A DNA stretch of 64,000 nucleotides from Nostoc commune NIES-4072 (GCF_003113895.1 NZ_BDUD01000001.1:679388-743387); one strand, 5' to 3'; shown: positions 8,762-18,355, counted from the stretch's first letter. A program made the numbers and translations. Notes: a model not told the origin generated them from the letters alone.

Positions 8762-10897
8762 TTCTAAACGGAACCTTCTGCCTTCTGCCTCCTGCCTTCT
8801 GCCTTCTTCAATTGTTAAATCAATCACTTGAACCGGCCAATCACCCAACTTTTCCTGCATCTGCTCAAAATTAGGAATAGCACCACCCGGAACTTCATCA
8901 GATTGCTGTAAAGATTTCCACACACTCGATAAAATTACCTTCACCCCTTGGGGATTTTGTTGATGCAGTTGTTGTAGAGTGATGGGAGATGGTTGTACCC
9001 ATTCCAGTGCTGCATTTGTCAAGGCTAAAGGTTTGGGTTGAAAAACATCGTTTTGATTCTCTGGGATTTTTGGGCCAGCAGCTAATAGGCGCAAAACTTT
9101 ACCCCGTAGTTGCACCGCTTTGATAGCGGCTATAGTAATTTGTTGTTCTCCATTTGGTAACCAGACCACAATTTGAATTTCTGGGTCAGAACTAATTCCC
9201 AAAGTTTTCCATAAAAATTTGGCGGTGTCAGTTTTGGGTGGGTTGAAATTCTCAAAAGGTGAATTTAGCCAGCGTTTACCGTCATGAAATGCACTTACCT
9301 CCACCTGATACCATTGGTTATCTGTGAGTTTCAAATCTGCTGAGGAATTTGGTTGCAGCCATTCACTACTGGTAACTTGAGTGATTGGTTGGACTGTACC
9401 AACAATTTCACTAGGGTGAGTAGAAGATATTTGCGATGTACCCTCACTATTAAGTCTGGCTAACAGACCTTGAATATAGGCAAGATTATCTTTTGTTATT
9501 TTTGGTTGCGCCTTTAACCAAGAATTAGCATGTTCTTCTCCCTGCTGAACTTTTAAAATCAAGGCGAACCAAGCTTGCACCTCTAGTCTATTTGGGTTGA
9601 CTCGTAACGCCGCCACTGTGCGATTCCACAATCGTTGTTTATCAACTTTGAGTAGGGTAGCAATTTCTTGGGCGTTATGTGGCGATGCTTCAAACACCTG
9701 TAAAGCCTTCCCCCAGCGACCATCAATCAAATCTGCCAGCACTTCTTGACTAGGACTTGCCCAAATTTTCTCGGCTTGGGTTTTAGTAAGTTGAGAATGC
9801 AAGCGAATCAAATCCATTTGTGCTTGTGCAGCCTCTGGCAAAACTCCTTTGTGCTGTTTCTTGATGAATTTTAACCATTCCCAGGCTGGTGTCCACAGTC
9901 CACTACGGGCAATTGACAAAGCGTTTTGGTATGCCGAATCCTTGAGGGCTGCTGAATTGAGAGTAATCGCCTCCAATTGAATTGGTTTGAGGAATAACTT
10001 TAGAGGCTTGACTTGGTAAACTTGAAAGTTCGGTTCTAAACCTATAGTTTGATCGAGAACTAACTCTTTTGTACCATCACCAGTTACCTGCCGCCATTTG
10101 GGCAATTGTCCATTAGGACTAGTCCAAGACAGCATTTGTAGTAAATTCCGGCGTTCTGGATTGTAGTAGACGACGTAACCGTAGCGGATTGCAGCAGTTC
10201 CTTGTTGGCGTTGACCGTGCAAATCAAACCAAACCCCTGGTGATGGTGTCGCACCTTCAAACCGTTGCACTTCAGTTAAAGGTAGGGGAATGCTGATATC
10301 CTGGAGTTCTGATGTCCCATCAAGCGAGGAAATTACAAAGGATTCATCTGGCCCAGTTACAGGTAATTGAGTTGCTAGATAGTAGTAATTTTCTGACTGA
10401 GATTTAAACTCTAACTCTTCTGAGCGTTCATAAACCCTGAGTTCCACCAGTTCTTCACAATCAGATTGACAATTAGCACGCTGTTGAAAAACTGGCAATA
10501 AAAATGAGTTTTTCGTATTTTGATTTAAAGGCAGAGTTTCCCCAAATATTTGGTTTTTTCGACTCAAATCGAGTTGAATTTGTTTAAGAGTTTGGGGGCG
10601 TTCGTGATTACCAAGGGGGATTTGTACCCATGCAGGTAAAATTTTATTTAGCCAGCTTACCTGATCTGGATTGAAGATGAAGAGAACACTAATCCAGGCA
10701 AAAGCCATAATTAGACTAGCACTACTGAAGAGAATTGCGTAGGCGTAGCCCGTCGTAGACATCGCTAGCATTGACGACAAGCAACTTCCCCGTTTTAGCT
10801 TTTTCTGGCGTTTTTTAACGACGCGTTTCACCATACCTGCATGAGGTTTATTTTCTTTAGAGGTTTTTGGCGTCAGCTTGCGTGGGCGATTTTGCAT
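8741..10897 (-). CDS. large membrane-anchored hypothetical protein
   Basis: 718 residues, no family recognised. The N-terminus is very basic (about 1-37, KRVVKKRQKKLKRG), then one transmembrane helix at about 55-75 (ILFSSASLIMAFAWISVLFI), so most of the protein should face the periplasm. The rest is a beta-rich middle, a helical TPR-like stretch at about 340-480 (WEWLKFIKKQHKG, AWFALILKVQQGEE) and a beta-rich end. Two oddities: residues about 44-54 (AMSTTGYAYA) are encoded by a 31-bp dispersed repeat inserted in frame just before the membrane helix, and the last 22 residues (EEGRRQEAEGRRF...) are encoded by 7-bp repeats plus a twin-hairpin repeat. Confidence 0.7.
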   Translation of the reverse strand: MQNRPRKLTPKTSKENKPHAGMVKRVVKKRQKKLKRGSCLSSMLAMSTTGYAYAILFSSASLIMAFAWISVLFIFNPDQVSWLNKILPAWVQIPLGNHERPQTLKQIQLDLSRKNQIFGETLPLNQNTKNSFLLPVFQQRANCQSDCEELVELRVYERSEELEFKSQSENYYYLATQLPVTGPDESFVISSLDGTSELQDISIPLPLTEVQRFEGATPSPGVWFDLHGQRQQGTAAIRYGYVVYYNPERRNLLQMLSWTSPNGQLPKWRQVTGDGTKELVLDQTIGLEPNFQVYQVKPLKLFLKPIQLEAITLNSAALKDSAYQNALSIARSGLWTPAWEWLKFIKKQHKGVLPEAAQAQMDLIRLHSQLTKTQAEKIWASPSQEVLADLIDGRWGKALQVFEASPHNAQEIATLLKVDKQRLWNRTVAALRVNPNRLEVQAWFALILKVQQGEEHANSWLKAQPKITKDNLAYIQGLLARLNSEGTSQISSTHPSEIVGTVQPITQVTSSEWLQPNSSADLKLTDNQWYQVEVSAFHDGKRWLNSPFENFNPPKTDTAKFLWKTLGISSDPEIQIVVWLPNGEQQITIAAIKAVQLRGKVLRLLAAGPKIPENQNDVFQPKPLALTNAALEWVQPSPITLQQLHQQNPQGVKVILSSVWKSLQQSDEVPGGAIPNFEQMQEKLGDWPVQVIDLTIEEGRRQEAEGRRFRLEGDSDPS
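10737..10767 (-). repeat. 31-bp dispersed repeat inside a coding sequence
   Basis: Minus-strand copy of the repeat at 8235-8265 (29/31 identical). Its reading frame encodes about ten residues, AMSTTGYAYA, directly before the transmembrane helix of the 718-residue protein, without breaking the frame. Confidence 0.8.
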
Positions 10898-10902
10898 AGA
10901 TT

Positions 10903-11007
10903 AGGGACTGGGGGCTGGGGACTGGGGACTGGGAACTGGGGATTAGGGATTGAGAAAACTCTTTCCTAGTCCCCATACCTAATCCCTAGTCCCCAATACC
11001 TAATACC
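10903..11007. repeat. 7-bp tandem repeats, two blocks of opposite sense
   Basis: GGGGACT-type units (10903-10945) followed by CTAGTCCCC/CCTAATC-type units (10965-11007). The blocks are roughly complementary and could fold on each other between two divergent genes. Confidence 0.75.
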
Positions 11008-11144
11008 CTGTTATACTCGTCCTTTCAGAAGTTGCCCAGAAGGATTAAGTCTAATTTGGGACAAAATACGTAAATTTTCCCATGTGAATGCTTGATGATT
11101 GCGAATACACTTTTCACTTAAGTATGTGAGCAGAGTTTAAAAAG

Positions 11145-12836
11145 TTGAAAAGTATACTTATAAGCCACAGTCATAGCAAAATCTGGATGCTCGCATGGTT
11201 ACTAATTGCGGGAGTAAATGGAGTTTCACAAAAAGCACTAGCACAAAAATACACAGGAACTACTCAGGCGCAGGAGAGTATAGATTTAAATTCTTCTTCC
11301 CTCTCTCCAGTAAATCCGATGGCACAAGTTACATCGGTTTCTCAACTTAAGGATGTACAACCCAACGATTGGGCATTCCAAGCATTACAATCTTTGGTAG
11401 AACGCTATGGTTGTATAACTGGCTATCCAGATAGCAGCTATCGCGGTAATCGTGCCTTAACTCGGTATGAATTCGCGGCCGGAGTGAATGCTTGTTTAGA
11501 TAGAGTCAACGAATTAATCACTACAGCCACCAGCGATTTAGTCACCCGCAAAGATTTAGCAATATTACAAAAATTGCAGTCAGAATTTACCCCTGAAATA
11601 GCAACTTTGCGAGGTCGTGTCAATAGTTTAGAAGCCAAAACTGCCGAAATCGAAGCCAACCAATTCTCAACAACAACCAAACTCAGTGGACTACTAATAG
11701 TTGGTATTCAAGGACGGACTAGCAATCGTGGTGATGTAAATCCTAGAGATGGACAAAAAGAAACAGATGATGCAGGGACAAACACTAATGTCATATCCCT
11801 GGCGCAACTATATTTAACTAGTCAAATCACTCCCCGTAGTTATTTATTTACAGGTCTTTTAGATGGTAAAGGAAAAACTACACCTAGATTTACCAATAGT
11901 GTTTCCCGGAATGATGTTTTACTTGGTTACGAATTTCCTACAGATAGCTTAATTGTAAGTGACCTCAATTTTCATTGGCTGGTGACAGATAAATTAGCAG
12001 TAATGGTGGGAACAGAAGGCGTAAGTATGCCAGCTGCTTTCCGAGGCCCCAATCGGGTAGAAAGTGCTGCAACAGGGCCATTGTCTTATTTTGCCCAAAG
12101 AAACCCAATTTTAAATATGGGATACGGTCACGGTGGTATAGCTATTGATTGGCAATTTGCTAAACGCGCTAGTATGCAGGCAATTTATACTAGTTATCAA
12201 CCAGGAAATCCCGGTAAAGGTAGCGGTTTATTTGATGGAACCACCACTACAGGTGTGCAATTGCTGCTGACACCAACCAATACTCTAGATTTAAGTTTAT
12301 ATTACGTTAATAATTACTCTTCGGATGGTTGTTTACTAACCTTTGTTGGTGATGAATGCTTAACTACAGTTAATACCACTACCGGAAAATCAGCACCACT
12401 GCAAACTAACGCCGTAGGTGCGACTGTAACTTGGCAAATTTCTCCCCGCATTAGCGCAGGTGCATGGGGTGGTTATACTAAATCTTATATTCCTGGGCAA
12501 TCCGGAAATGTAGAGACAACAAATTATATGGTGTTTCTGAATTTCCCTGATTTATTGAAGAAAGGAAATTTGGGGGGAATTTATGTCGGTCAACCTCCTA
12601 AAATCACCAGTAGCAACTTACCTGTAGGGAATAATGTTCCTGATTTTATCAATACTGGTTTAGGACGTGCAGGTGGACAACCAGGAACGACCACTCAAAT
12701 TGAGGCATTTTATCGTTTTCAGCTAACAGATAACATCAGCATTACACCAGGAATAATTCATATTATGGAGCCTGGTCACACACCAGATAGTGATTCAGTT
12801 ACCATCGGTATTCTGCGGAGTACTTTTCTTTTTTAA
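11145..12836 (+). CDS. SLH-domain OprB-type outer-membrane porin
   Basis: 563 residues. Signal peptide at about 1-33 (IWMLAWLLIAGVNGVSQKALAQ), an SLH domain at about 63-125 (VQPNDWAFQALQSLVERYGC, GYPDSSYRGNRALTRYEF), a short coiled coil (about 140-170), then an OprB-like beta-barrel to the end, closing with the aromatic strand VTIGILRSTFLF. Cyanobacterial proteins of this type are major porins whose SLH domain holds peptidoglycan-linked polymer; several are linked to ion uptake. The start is a TTG: an in-frame stop lies 18 bases upstream and no better codon precedes the signal peptide. Confidence 0.88.
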   Translation: MKSILISHSHSKIWMLAWLLIAGVNGVSQKALAQKYTGTTQAQESIDLNSSSLSPVNPMAQVTSVSQLKDVQPNDWAFQALQSLVERYGCITGYPDSSYRGNRALTRYEFAAGVNACLDRVNELITTATSDLVTRKDLAILQKLQSEFTPEIATLRGRVNSLEAKTAEIEANQFSTTTKLSGLLIVGIQGRTSNRGDVNPRDGQKETDDAGTNTNVISLAQLYLTSQITPRSYLFTGLLDGKGKTTPRFTNSVSRNDVLLGYEFPTDSLIVSDLNFHWLVTDKLAVMVGTEGVSMPAAFRGPNRVESAATGPLSYFAQRNPILNMGYGHGGIAIDWQFAKRASMQAIYTSYQPGNPGKGSGLFDGTTTTGVQLLLTPTNTLDLSLYYVNNYSSDGCLLTFVGDECLTTVNTTTGKSAPLQTNAVGATVTWQISPRISAGAWGGYTKSYIPGQSGNVETTNYMVFLNFPDLLKKGNLGGIYVGQPPKITSSNLPVGNNVPDFINTGLGRAGGQPGTTTQIEAFYRFQLTDNISITPGIIHIMEPGHTPDSDSVTIGILRSTFLF

Positions 12837-13266
12837 TTCCGCTTGCATATAAATATTATTTAACTTAAGTATTGATAAATACTTATAGCCAACTCACCAT
12901 AAAACCCAATGAAATTTCTTTTTCAATCCCCCATACTCAATTTACTATACACCATGCCGCATTTTGAGTAGATATAAAAATAAGGTTTGGCAGTGAACCA
13001 AACCTTTATATAAATCCAGTGCATAACAACATCCCGAATTAATTTACTCATTATTTATTCATGGGGCATGAAATCTGATACAAAATTCCTCTAGTATAGC
13101 CGAATACTAAAATATAAAATAAATAAATCTGCCATAGCCTATAGCCAATGGCAGATTGATTAGATGTTAAATTCAATAAAATAACTAGAAGGATTTTTAC
13201 TTTCAGAACTTGCGTTAAAGCGATTTTTCCAACTAGCAAGCAAAATAAAAGACCAGATAAATAGTA
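12837..13266. other. intergenic region between convergent genes
   Basis: 430 bases between the porin and the moaD-like gene. It holds one hairpin (12982-13006) and nothing else I can support. A 62-codon minus-strand frame (13051-13239) looks non-coding. Confidence 0.6.
12982..13006. terminator. probable bidirectional terminator
   Basis: Perfect 9-bp stem AAGGTTTGG/CCAAACCTT with a 7-nt loop. On the minus strand it is followed by ATTTTTATA, fitting the end of the thrC-moaD unit; on the plus strand TATA follows, downstream of the porin. Confidence 0.5.
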
Positions 13267-13542
13267 TTAACCACCGGCGACAGCAGGAACAATACTTACT
13301 TCATCGCCATCTTTCAGTGCTGTGTTTATACCATCTAAATACCGGATATCTTCGCTATCGACGTAAAAATTTACAAACCGACGTAGCTTTCCTTCTTCAT
13401 CGCACAACCGCGATTTTATCCCAGGAAAGCTTTGTTCTAAAGAGTCTAATAATTCAGCAATGGTGCTACCGCTAGATTCGAGAGTAGCTTGATTATTAGT
13501 CAAATTCTGAAGAGTCGTAGGAACTAAAACTGTTACAGCCAT
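13267..13542 (-). CDS. MoaD/ThiS-family sulfur-carrier-like protein
   Basis: 91 residues with a ubiquitin-like fold pattern ([60 protein letters not shown]) and the C-terminal Gly-Gly that is adenylated and thiocarboxylated in sulfur carriers. It lies 80 bp downstream of the zinc-ribbon threonine synthase on the same strand, so it is probably cotranscribed. That linkage suggests a role in amino-acid or sulfur metabolism (compare CysO) rather than molybdopterin synthesis, since no moa genes are nearby. The exact pathway is inference. Confidence 0.85.
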   Translation of the reverse strand: MAVTVLVPTTLQNLTNNQATLESSGSTIAELLDSLEQSFPGIKSRLCDEEGKLRRFVNFYVDSEDIRYLDGINTALKDGDEVSIVPAVAGG

Positions 13543-13622
13543 AGAAGTACAAAGTGAAAAATGAGGAGTGAGGAATAAACTTAAGAGTTATGAATAAAAA
13601 ACTCATAACTCTTAACTCATAA

Positions 13623-14933
13623 CTAAACGAGGACTTGTTGCCATTCCAAGCGATCCAGAGTACGCGATCGCTCTAGCGCACGTTCAAAACTATCGAGTTT
13701 CGCATCAATAGTCAAGGGTTCGCCAACGTAGCCTTGGATTGCTTCTTGAGTTTTCAGACCATTGCCGGTGATGTAAACCACAGTGGTTTCATCTGGATCT
13801 ATTTTGCCAGCTTCTACCAGTTTTTTCAGCACGGCCACAGTTGTACCACCAGCTGTTTCTGTGAAGATGCCTTCGGTTTCTGCCAGCAGCTTGATGCCAT
13901 CAATAATTTCTGCATCATTGACTGATTCAATGTTACCACCAGTTTTCTGAGCTAACTCTAGAGCATAAATGCCGTCTGCTGGATTACCGATCGCTAACGA
14001 TTTAGCAATTGTATTCGGTTTTACTGGCTTAATAAAGTCGCGTTCTTCTTTAAAGGCTTGGGCGATAGGTGAACAACCTTCAGCTTGAGCGCCACTGAAA
14101 CGGACGCTCTTGTTTTCTACCAAACCAACTTCGATAAATTCTTGGAACCCTTTATAAATTTTTGTAAAGAGTGAACCAGAAGCCAAGGGAGCAACAACAT
14201 GATCAGGTAGTTCCCAGCCTAGTTGTTCCGCAACTTCAAAACCTAGCGTCTTAGAACCTTCAGAGTAATAAGGACGCAGATTAATGTTGACAAAACCCCA
14301 ACCATGTGTATTAGCAACTTCTGAACAAAGGCGATTTACTTGATCGTAGTTGCCCTTGACAGCCATTAGAGTGGGACTGTAGATCAGGCTACCGATAATT
14401 TTACCGGCTTCTAAATCTGCGGGGATGAACACACAGCAGTCTAAACCGGCATGAGCTGCGATCGCAGCTGTAGAATTTGCCAAATTACCAGTGCTAGCGC
14501 AAGAAACGGTAGTGAAACCCAACTCTCGCGCCCTTGATAGAGCAACTGAAACTACCCGATCCTTAAAGCTAAGGGTGGGCATATTAACGGCATCATTTTT
14601 TATATAAAGCTTATTTAGACCCAGGCGACGGGCAAGGCGGTGAGAACGAACCAAGGGAGTCATACCCGTTCCCACATCTATAACATTGTCGGTTGCGACA
14701 GGCAAAAAGGAACGATAGCGCCAAATTGAATTGGGCCCGGCTTGAATTTTTTCACGAGTGACAGTCAAACGGAGGGCGCTGTAGTCATACATGACTTCTA
14801 AAGGGCCAAAACATAACTCACAAACGTTACTGGCTTTGAGTTCATATTCCGCACCACATTCCTTGCACTTCAAGGCTTTAAAGTAGGCAGTGCTGGTTTG
14901 GGTTTGGGTTTGGGTTTTGATTGCCTGAGTCAT
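13623..14933 (-). CDS. thrC: threonine synthase with N-terminal zinc ribbon
   Basis: 436 residues; converts O-phosphohomoserine to threonine with PLP. An N-terminal zinc ribbon has Cys at 23, 26, 38 and 41 (CKEC, CELC). The fold-type II core has the PLP lysine K124 in LSFKDRVV, SCASTGNLANSTAAIAAHAG, the phosphate loop PLASGSLFTK and VVYITGNGLKT. This looks like the main cyanobacterial threonine synthase; a shorter one lies at 6063-7154. The run TQTQTQTST near the N-terminus comes from a short DNA repeat (GTTTGG units) and may be unconstrained. Confidence 0.93.
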   Translation of the reverse strand: MTQAIKTQTQTQTSTAYFKALKCKECGAEYELKASNVCELCFGPLEVMYDYSALRLTVTREKIQAGPNSIWRYRSFLPVATDNVIDVGTGMTPLVRSHRLARRLGLNKLYIKNDAVNMPTLSFKDRVVSVALSRARELGFTTVSCASTGNLANSTAAIAAHAGLDCCVFIPADLEAGKIIGSLIYSPTLMAVKGNYDQVNRLCSEVANTHGWGFVNINLRPYYSEGSKTLGFEVAEQLGWELPDHVVAPLASGSLFTKIYKGFQEFIEVGLVENKSVRFSGAQAEGCSPIAQAFKEERDFIKPVKPNTIAKSLAIGNPADGIYALELAQKTGGNIESVNDAEIIDGIKLLAETEGIFTETAGGTTVAVLKKLVEAGKIDPDETTVVYITGNGLKTQEAIQGYVGEPLTIDAKLDSFERALERSRTLDRLEWQQVLV

Positions 14934-15780
14934 AAACTAGCTTTCCCTGTTTGTCTTTTTGCGTTTGTCTGTCTGCTGTCGCCTGATACTAACACGAGCA
15001 AAAATACCCGTCAAACATACCCGACTAAAAGTATCGGGTATTCTTAGTGTTGAAAAAATGATTTCTGTAAATTTTTATATTCACGAACGTTATAAAAAGT
15101 ATTTATACTTATTTGAACATTGTTGCAAAATCAAATAATAGCTTCAGGTACTCAGTCTTAACACTGATCTTTAATATGATTAAATTGCATCATATCTATG
15201 ATGAATTTGCATTTTTTGAAATCACTATCCAATTTTAAGTGATCTAGATCACTTAGTTAAGCTTCTATTTTTTTATCTAAATGACTCCACAAGCTAGTAA
15301 GCATAGATGACAGCAAAAACTCAAAAGTATTTCCAGATATAAACTTTAGTGTTTTGAGCATCTGAATTAATGCCCTAAAATTGCCGTATGTGTTGCCAAA
15401 ATAAAGTTATTTTTTCAGCTTTGATGCACTCGATTCATCGCTAAAAAAATTAGCTATTTATACGGAAGTTTTTTTTTGCAGCCAAAGTTACATTTCTACT
15501 TACATCGACGATTCAGCAAAACACAGTAGTTAAGTTACCCATATTTGCGATCGCTAGCTTTGATAATCAACGGTAAGCGTCAAACAAGTAGGCAATAACT
15601 TCTCTGCCTATTGCCTCAATCTGGTTTTTCAGGAGTAGCCAATAATTTAACTCCTCAAATAGACATCTCCGAAACATTAACGTTTTGGCTCGTCTAATCG
15701 GTAATTCTTTAAGGAATTGCCGAACTTTATCCTGTCTCAAAACCCAAGATACAAGTTCAGCAAATAAACAAACTACTTCT
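14934..15780. other. long regulatory gap before the surface-protein locus
   Basis: About 850 AT-rich bases between divergent thrC and the first surface-protein gene. The clearest element is a 20-bp palindrome at 15236-15255. A run of eight or more T at about 15469 and long AT stretches are also present. An 80-codon minus-strand frame (15567-15809) overlaps the start of the surface gene and was not accepted. Confidence 0.6.
15236..15255. promoter_or_regulatory. CRP-like palindromic operator
   Basis: TAAGTGATCTAGATCACTTA is a perfect 20-bp palindrome. Its core GTGATCTAGATCAC equals the centre of the ideal CRP-family site (TGTGA-N6-TCACA), differing only in the outer T/A. It lies about 525 bp upstream of the surface gene start and about 300 bp from thrC. 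Cyanobacteria carry cAMP-binding CRP homologues that use such sites; which gene it controls is not shown. Confidence 0.5.
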
Positions 15781-18318
15781 ATGGTAAACCGAAAGAAATC
15801 TGTCAACAAGCAGCGCCAGCGTTACCAATCTCTAGTAGCAACAGCATTGTTAACTAGTAGCCTTTTCCAATTTGTCGCACCTGTACTAGCTGAGGGTACA
15901 GCTGGTGGGCAATCTATCAGTAACACGGCGACAGCAAGCTACGAAGATCCCAACGCGCCAGGGACAACTATAAATTCGACCTCTAACACTGTAACTGTAA
16001 CTGTGGCAGAGGTTGCTGGTATCACTGTCACAGCGTCGGGTGTAACGGATAACAATGGTGGCTCTGTTGCAGTTGGTGATTTACTAACCTACACCTACAC
16101 CTTAACGAACGTAGGTAACGACGCCACCAAATTCCATATTCCCAACCAAGCAACAACAACTGGGCCTGGTACAGTTTCTGGTGTACTTCCTGCTGATAAA
16201 AATAATGCAACACCAGCTAGTGGCACACTGCAATACAGTACTGATGGTGGTGCAACTTGGACAAACGTAACAGCAGGTGGTGTAGATACACCCTCAATTC
16301 CGGTTAGTGGTACTGTGTTGGTGCGTGTGCCAGTGACTGTACAGACTGGCGCTCAATCGAATGACGTAATCAAAGTTACCCTTGGTAACACTCCTGGTGA
16401 TGCCCAAAACCAACTGCGGAGTCCCGATGGTGGTGACGTTTATACTGTAGATAATGCTGATGGAAGTCCTGGGGAAGTTGCTGGCGCACCAATTAACGGT
16501 ACACGAGAAGCTAGTATTACCCAGCAAATTCAAGTGGGCAACACTGTTAAAACCGTTGCTCTAGCCACAATACTCAAAACTCGCACAGGCTATAACGCCG
16601 GTAACACTTCCGTACTCAATGATGATGTGCTGACTTATGGTTTAAGCTTGCGAGTTGAGAGCAATGACGTAACCAATCGGGGGCTAACACCCGCAGCTTT
16701 AGCTGGTACAAGTATCAATGTAGATGGTAGTGCAGTTACTCGCATCTTAGTTTCTGATGCACTTCCAGCATCCACAACTCTTAATGGGACTCCAACCGCT
16801 CCTCCAGGGTGGATAGTGGTTTACGCTGGCGAAGATCCTGCAACTACAACTGCTGATCAGGCTCTGTGGAAAACTGACAAAACTCAAGTAACAGGCGGTG
16901 TAGTTAGACGGGTTGGTTTTATTAACAATCCTAGTTCTATCTCTACAGTTGCCACTGGGACAACCGTTACAGGCTTTACAGTACAAGTAACGACCACTGG
17001 AATCACAGGAACGACAGCGACAGATGTTAACAACATCGCTCAAGTGTTCGGTAAAACTGCTGGTGATCCAGCTAGCCCCCTACTCTTCGACGATTCAGGT
17101 GACCAAAACCCAGATAATATTGACCCCACTACTGGAGCCTTTCCTACTACACCTGACGCTGGTTATTATGTCACTACTCCCACCAATATTGATACGGGCA
17201 ATAACAACCAAGGTGCTAATTCTGTTACAGGAAATGTCAACCGTTATACTGTTTCAGTTGCGGCAGCAAACTCAGTTTTAAATGGGCCGAATAATGCACC
17301 GGATGCAACTGGGCTAACGGGGAACAACGACGACTTTACCAACAAATCTTCCTTTGTTCCTCCTAACACAGCACCTGGTAGTACACTTGATCCACAATCA
17401 GTTGGCTTTACTAACACACTTAAGAACAACGGTACTGCCACTAACGACATCACAATAGTGCCAACCGCACCAACAACACTTACAGATTTGCCAACTGGTA
17501 CAAAGGTGACTGTTACTTATAACAATCAATCTGCTGTTTATACCTATGATAGTACTACTGGTGCTTTTACCATAGCAACAGGTAATACACCAATTAAAAT
17601 CTCTGGTGTTGCCGCTGGTGCCAGTGTTAATTATGGTCTAGAAGTTGACCTACCAGCTGATACGAAACTATCGACTGATATCGGTAAGGGCTTCCCAGTA
17701 CCCATTGTTGCCTTCATTGATGCTGATAATGATGGTGCATTAAATAAAACTACTGAAGTCTACAACATCTCCATCGATCGCGTCTACACTGGCTTTTTAC
17801 AATTGGTGAAAGTGTCACGAGTTTTACAAGGAACTGGGCCAGCTGTTGGTGCAGGTCAGGGTGATTTTGAGTCTACACCAGCTTACACCAATGCTAATGG
17901 CACTGTTATTGATCCAAATTCAGGAGTTGCTGATGTACCCAGAAATCCTGCTCCAGGCAACATTATTGAGTACCAGATTCGGTACAAAAATATTTCTGAT
18001 GCTCAAGCTGGAACCGGTAACGTGATTTTGAATGCTAACAAAGTTGTGATTACTGAAGATGGTACGCAAAGCCCCAACAACTGGGCGCTAGATAACGATA
18101 GCAGTGGTCAAATTGATACTAGTAACATTGTTGGTTCGGCTAAAGATTCTGGGGCTTCAACTATCCAGTTCTTCACTGGCAGTCCAGCTACTAACCCTGG
18201 CGTCGATCAAACTGGAACCACGGTAAACAGTGATGTCACAAAGTATGTAAATAGTGCTACTGGACAGATTGCACCTGGTGTTCAAAGAACATTTACCTTC
18301 CAACGCAAGGTTAATTAG
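15781..18318 (+). CDS. secreted DUF11-type surface protein
   Basis: 845 residues from the ATG at 15781; a TTG-started extension upstream would only bury the signal peptide. Basic N-terminus, then signal peptide (LVATALLTSSLFQFVAPVLA) cleaved before EGTAGG. Next is a module shared with the proteins at 29047 and 31285: NTATASYEDPN, VTVTVAEVAGITVT, LTNVGNDATKFHIPN, VRVPVTV, VYTVDNADG and a following GAPINGTREAS. DUF11-like repeats follow, then a C-terminal module LQLVKVSRV...IIEYQIRYKN ending FTFQRKVN. No membrane anchor or sortase signal is seen, so it is probably periplasmic or surface-exposed. First of seven same-strand genes. Confidence 0.8.
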   Translation: MVNRKKSVNKQRQRYQSLVATALLTSSLFQFVAPVLAEGTAGGQSISNTATASYEDPNAPGTTINSTSNTVTVTVAEVAGITVTASGVTDNNGGSVAVGDLLTYTYTLTNVGNDATKFHIPNQATTTGPGTVSGVLPADKNNATPASGTLQYSTDGGATWTNVTAGGVDTPSIPVSGTVLVRVPVTVQTGAQSNDVIKVTLGNTPGDAQNQLRSPDGGDVYTVDNADGSPGEVAGAPINGTREASITQQIQVGNTVKTVALATILKTRTGYNAGNTSVLNDDVLTYGLSLRVESNDVTNRGLTPAALAGTSINVDGSAVTRILVSDALPASTTLNGTPTAPPGWIVVYAGEDPATTTADQALWKTDKTQVTGGVVRRVGFINNPSSISTVATGTTVTGFTVQVTTTGITGTTATDVNNIAQVFGKTAGDPASPLLFDDSGDQNPDNIDPTTGAFPTTPDAGYYVTTPTNIDTGNNNQGANSVTGNVNRYTVSVAAANSVLNGPNNAPDATGLTGNNDDFTNKSSFVPPNTAPGSTLDPQSVGFTNTLKNNGTATNDITIVPTAPTTLTDLPTGTKVTVTYNNQSAVYTYDSTTGAFTIATGNTPIKISGVAAGASVNYGLEVDLPADTKLSTDIGKGFPVPIVAFIDADNDGALNKTTEVYNISIDRVYTGFLQLVKVSRVLQGTGPAVGAGQGDFESTPAYTNANGTVIDPNSGVADVPRNPAPGNIIEYQIRYKNISDAQAGTGNVILNANKVVITEDGTQSPNNWALDNDSSGQIDTSNIVGSAKDSGASTIQFFTGSPATNPGVDQTGTTVNSDVTKYVNSATGQIAPGVQRTFTFQRKVN

Positions 18319-18332
18319 ATAGTTTGATTTCT

Positions 18333-18355
18333 ACCCCTCTTTGTAAAAGAGGGGT
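18333..18355. terminator. hairpin between surface genes
   Basis: Perfect 10-bp stem ACCCCTCTTT/AAAGAGGGGT with loop GTA, 14 bp after the stop. No T-run follows, so it could be an attenuator, an mRNA-end stabiliser or just a dispersed repeat. Confidence 0.45.

Noticed and set aside
13051..13239. 62-codon minus-strand frame
   Set aside because: Low-complexity hydrophobic composition, AT-rich, no start signal; it lies in the gap after a likely terminator.
15567..15809. 80-codon minus-strand frame with plausible composition (VLRQDKVRQFLKELP)
   Set aside because: It overlaps the start of the secreted surface protein, has no visible ribosome-binding site and no recognised family. Left out, though its composition is better than most shadows.
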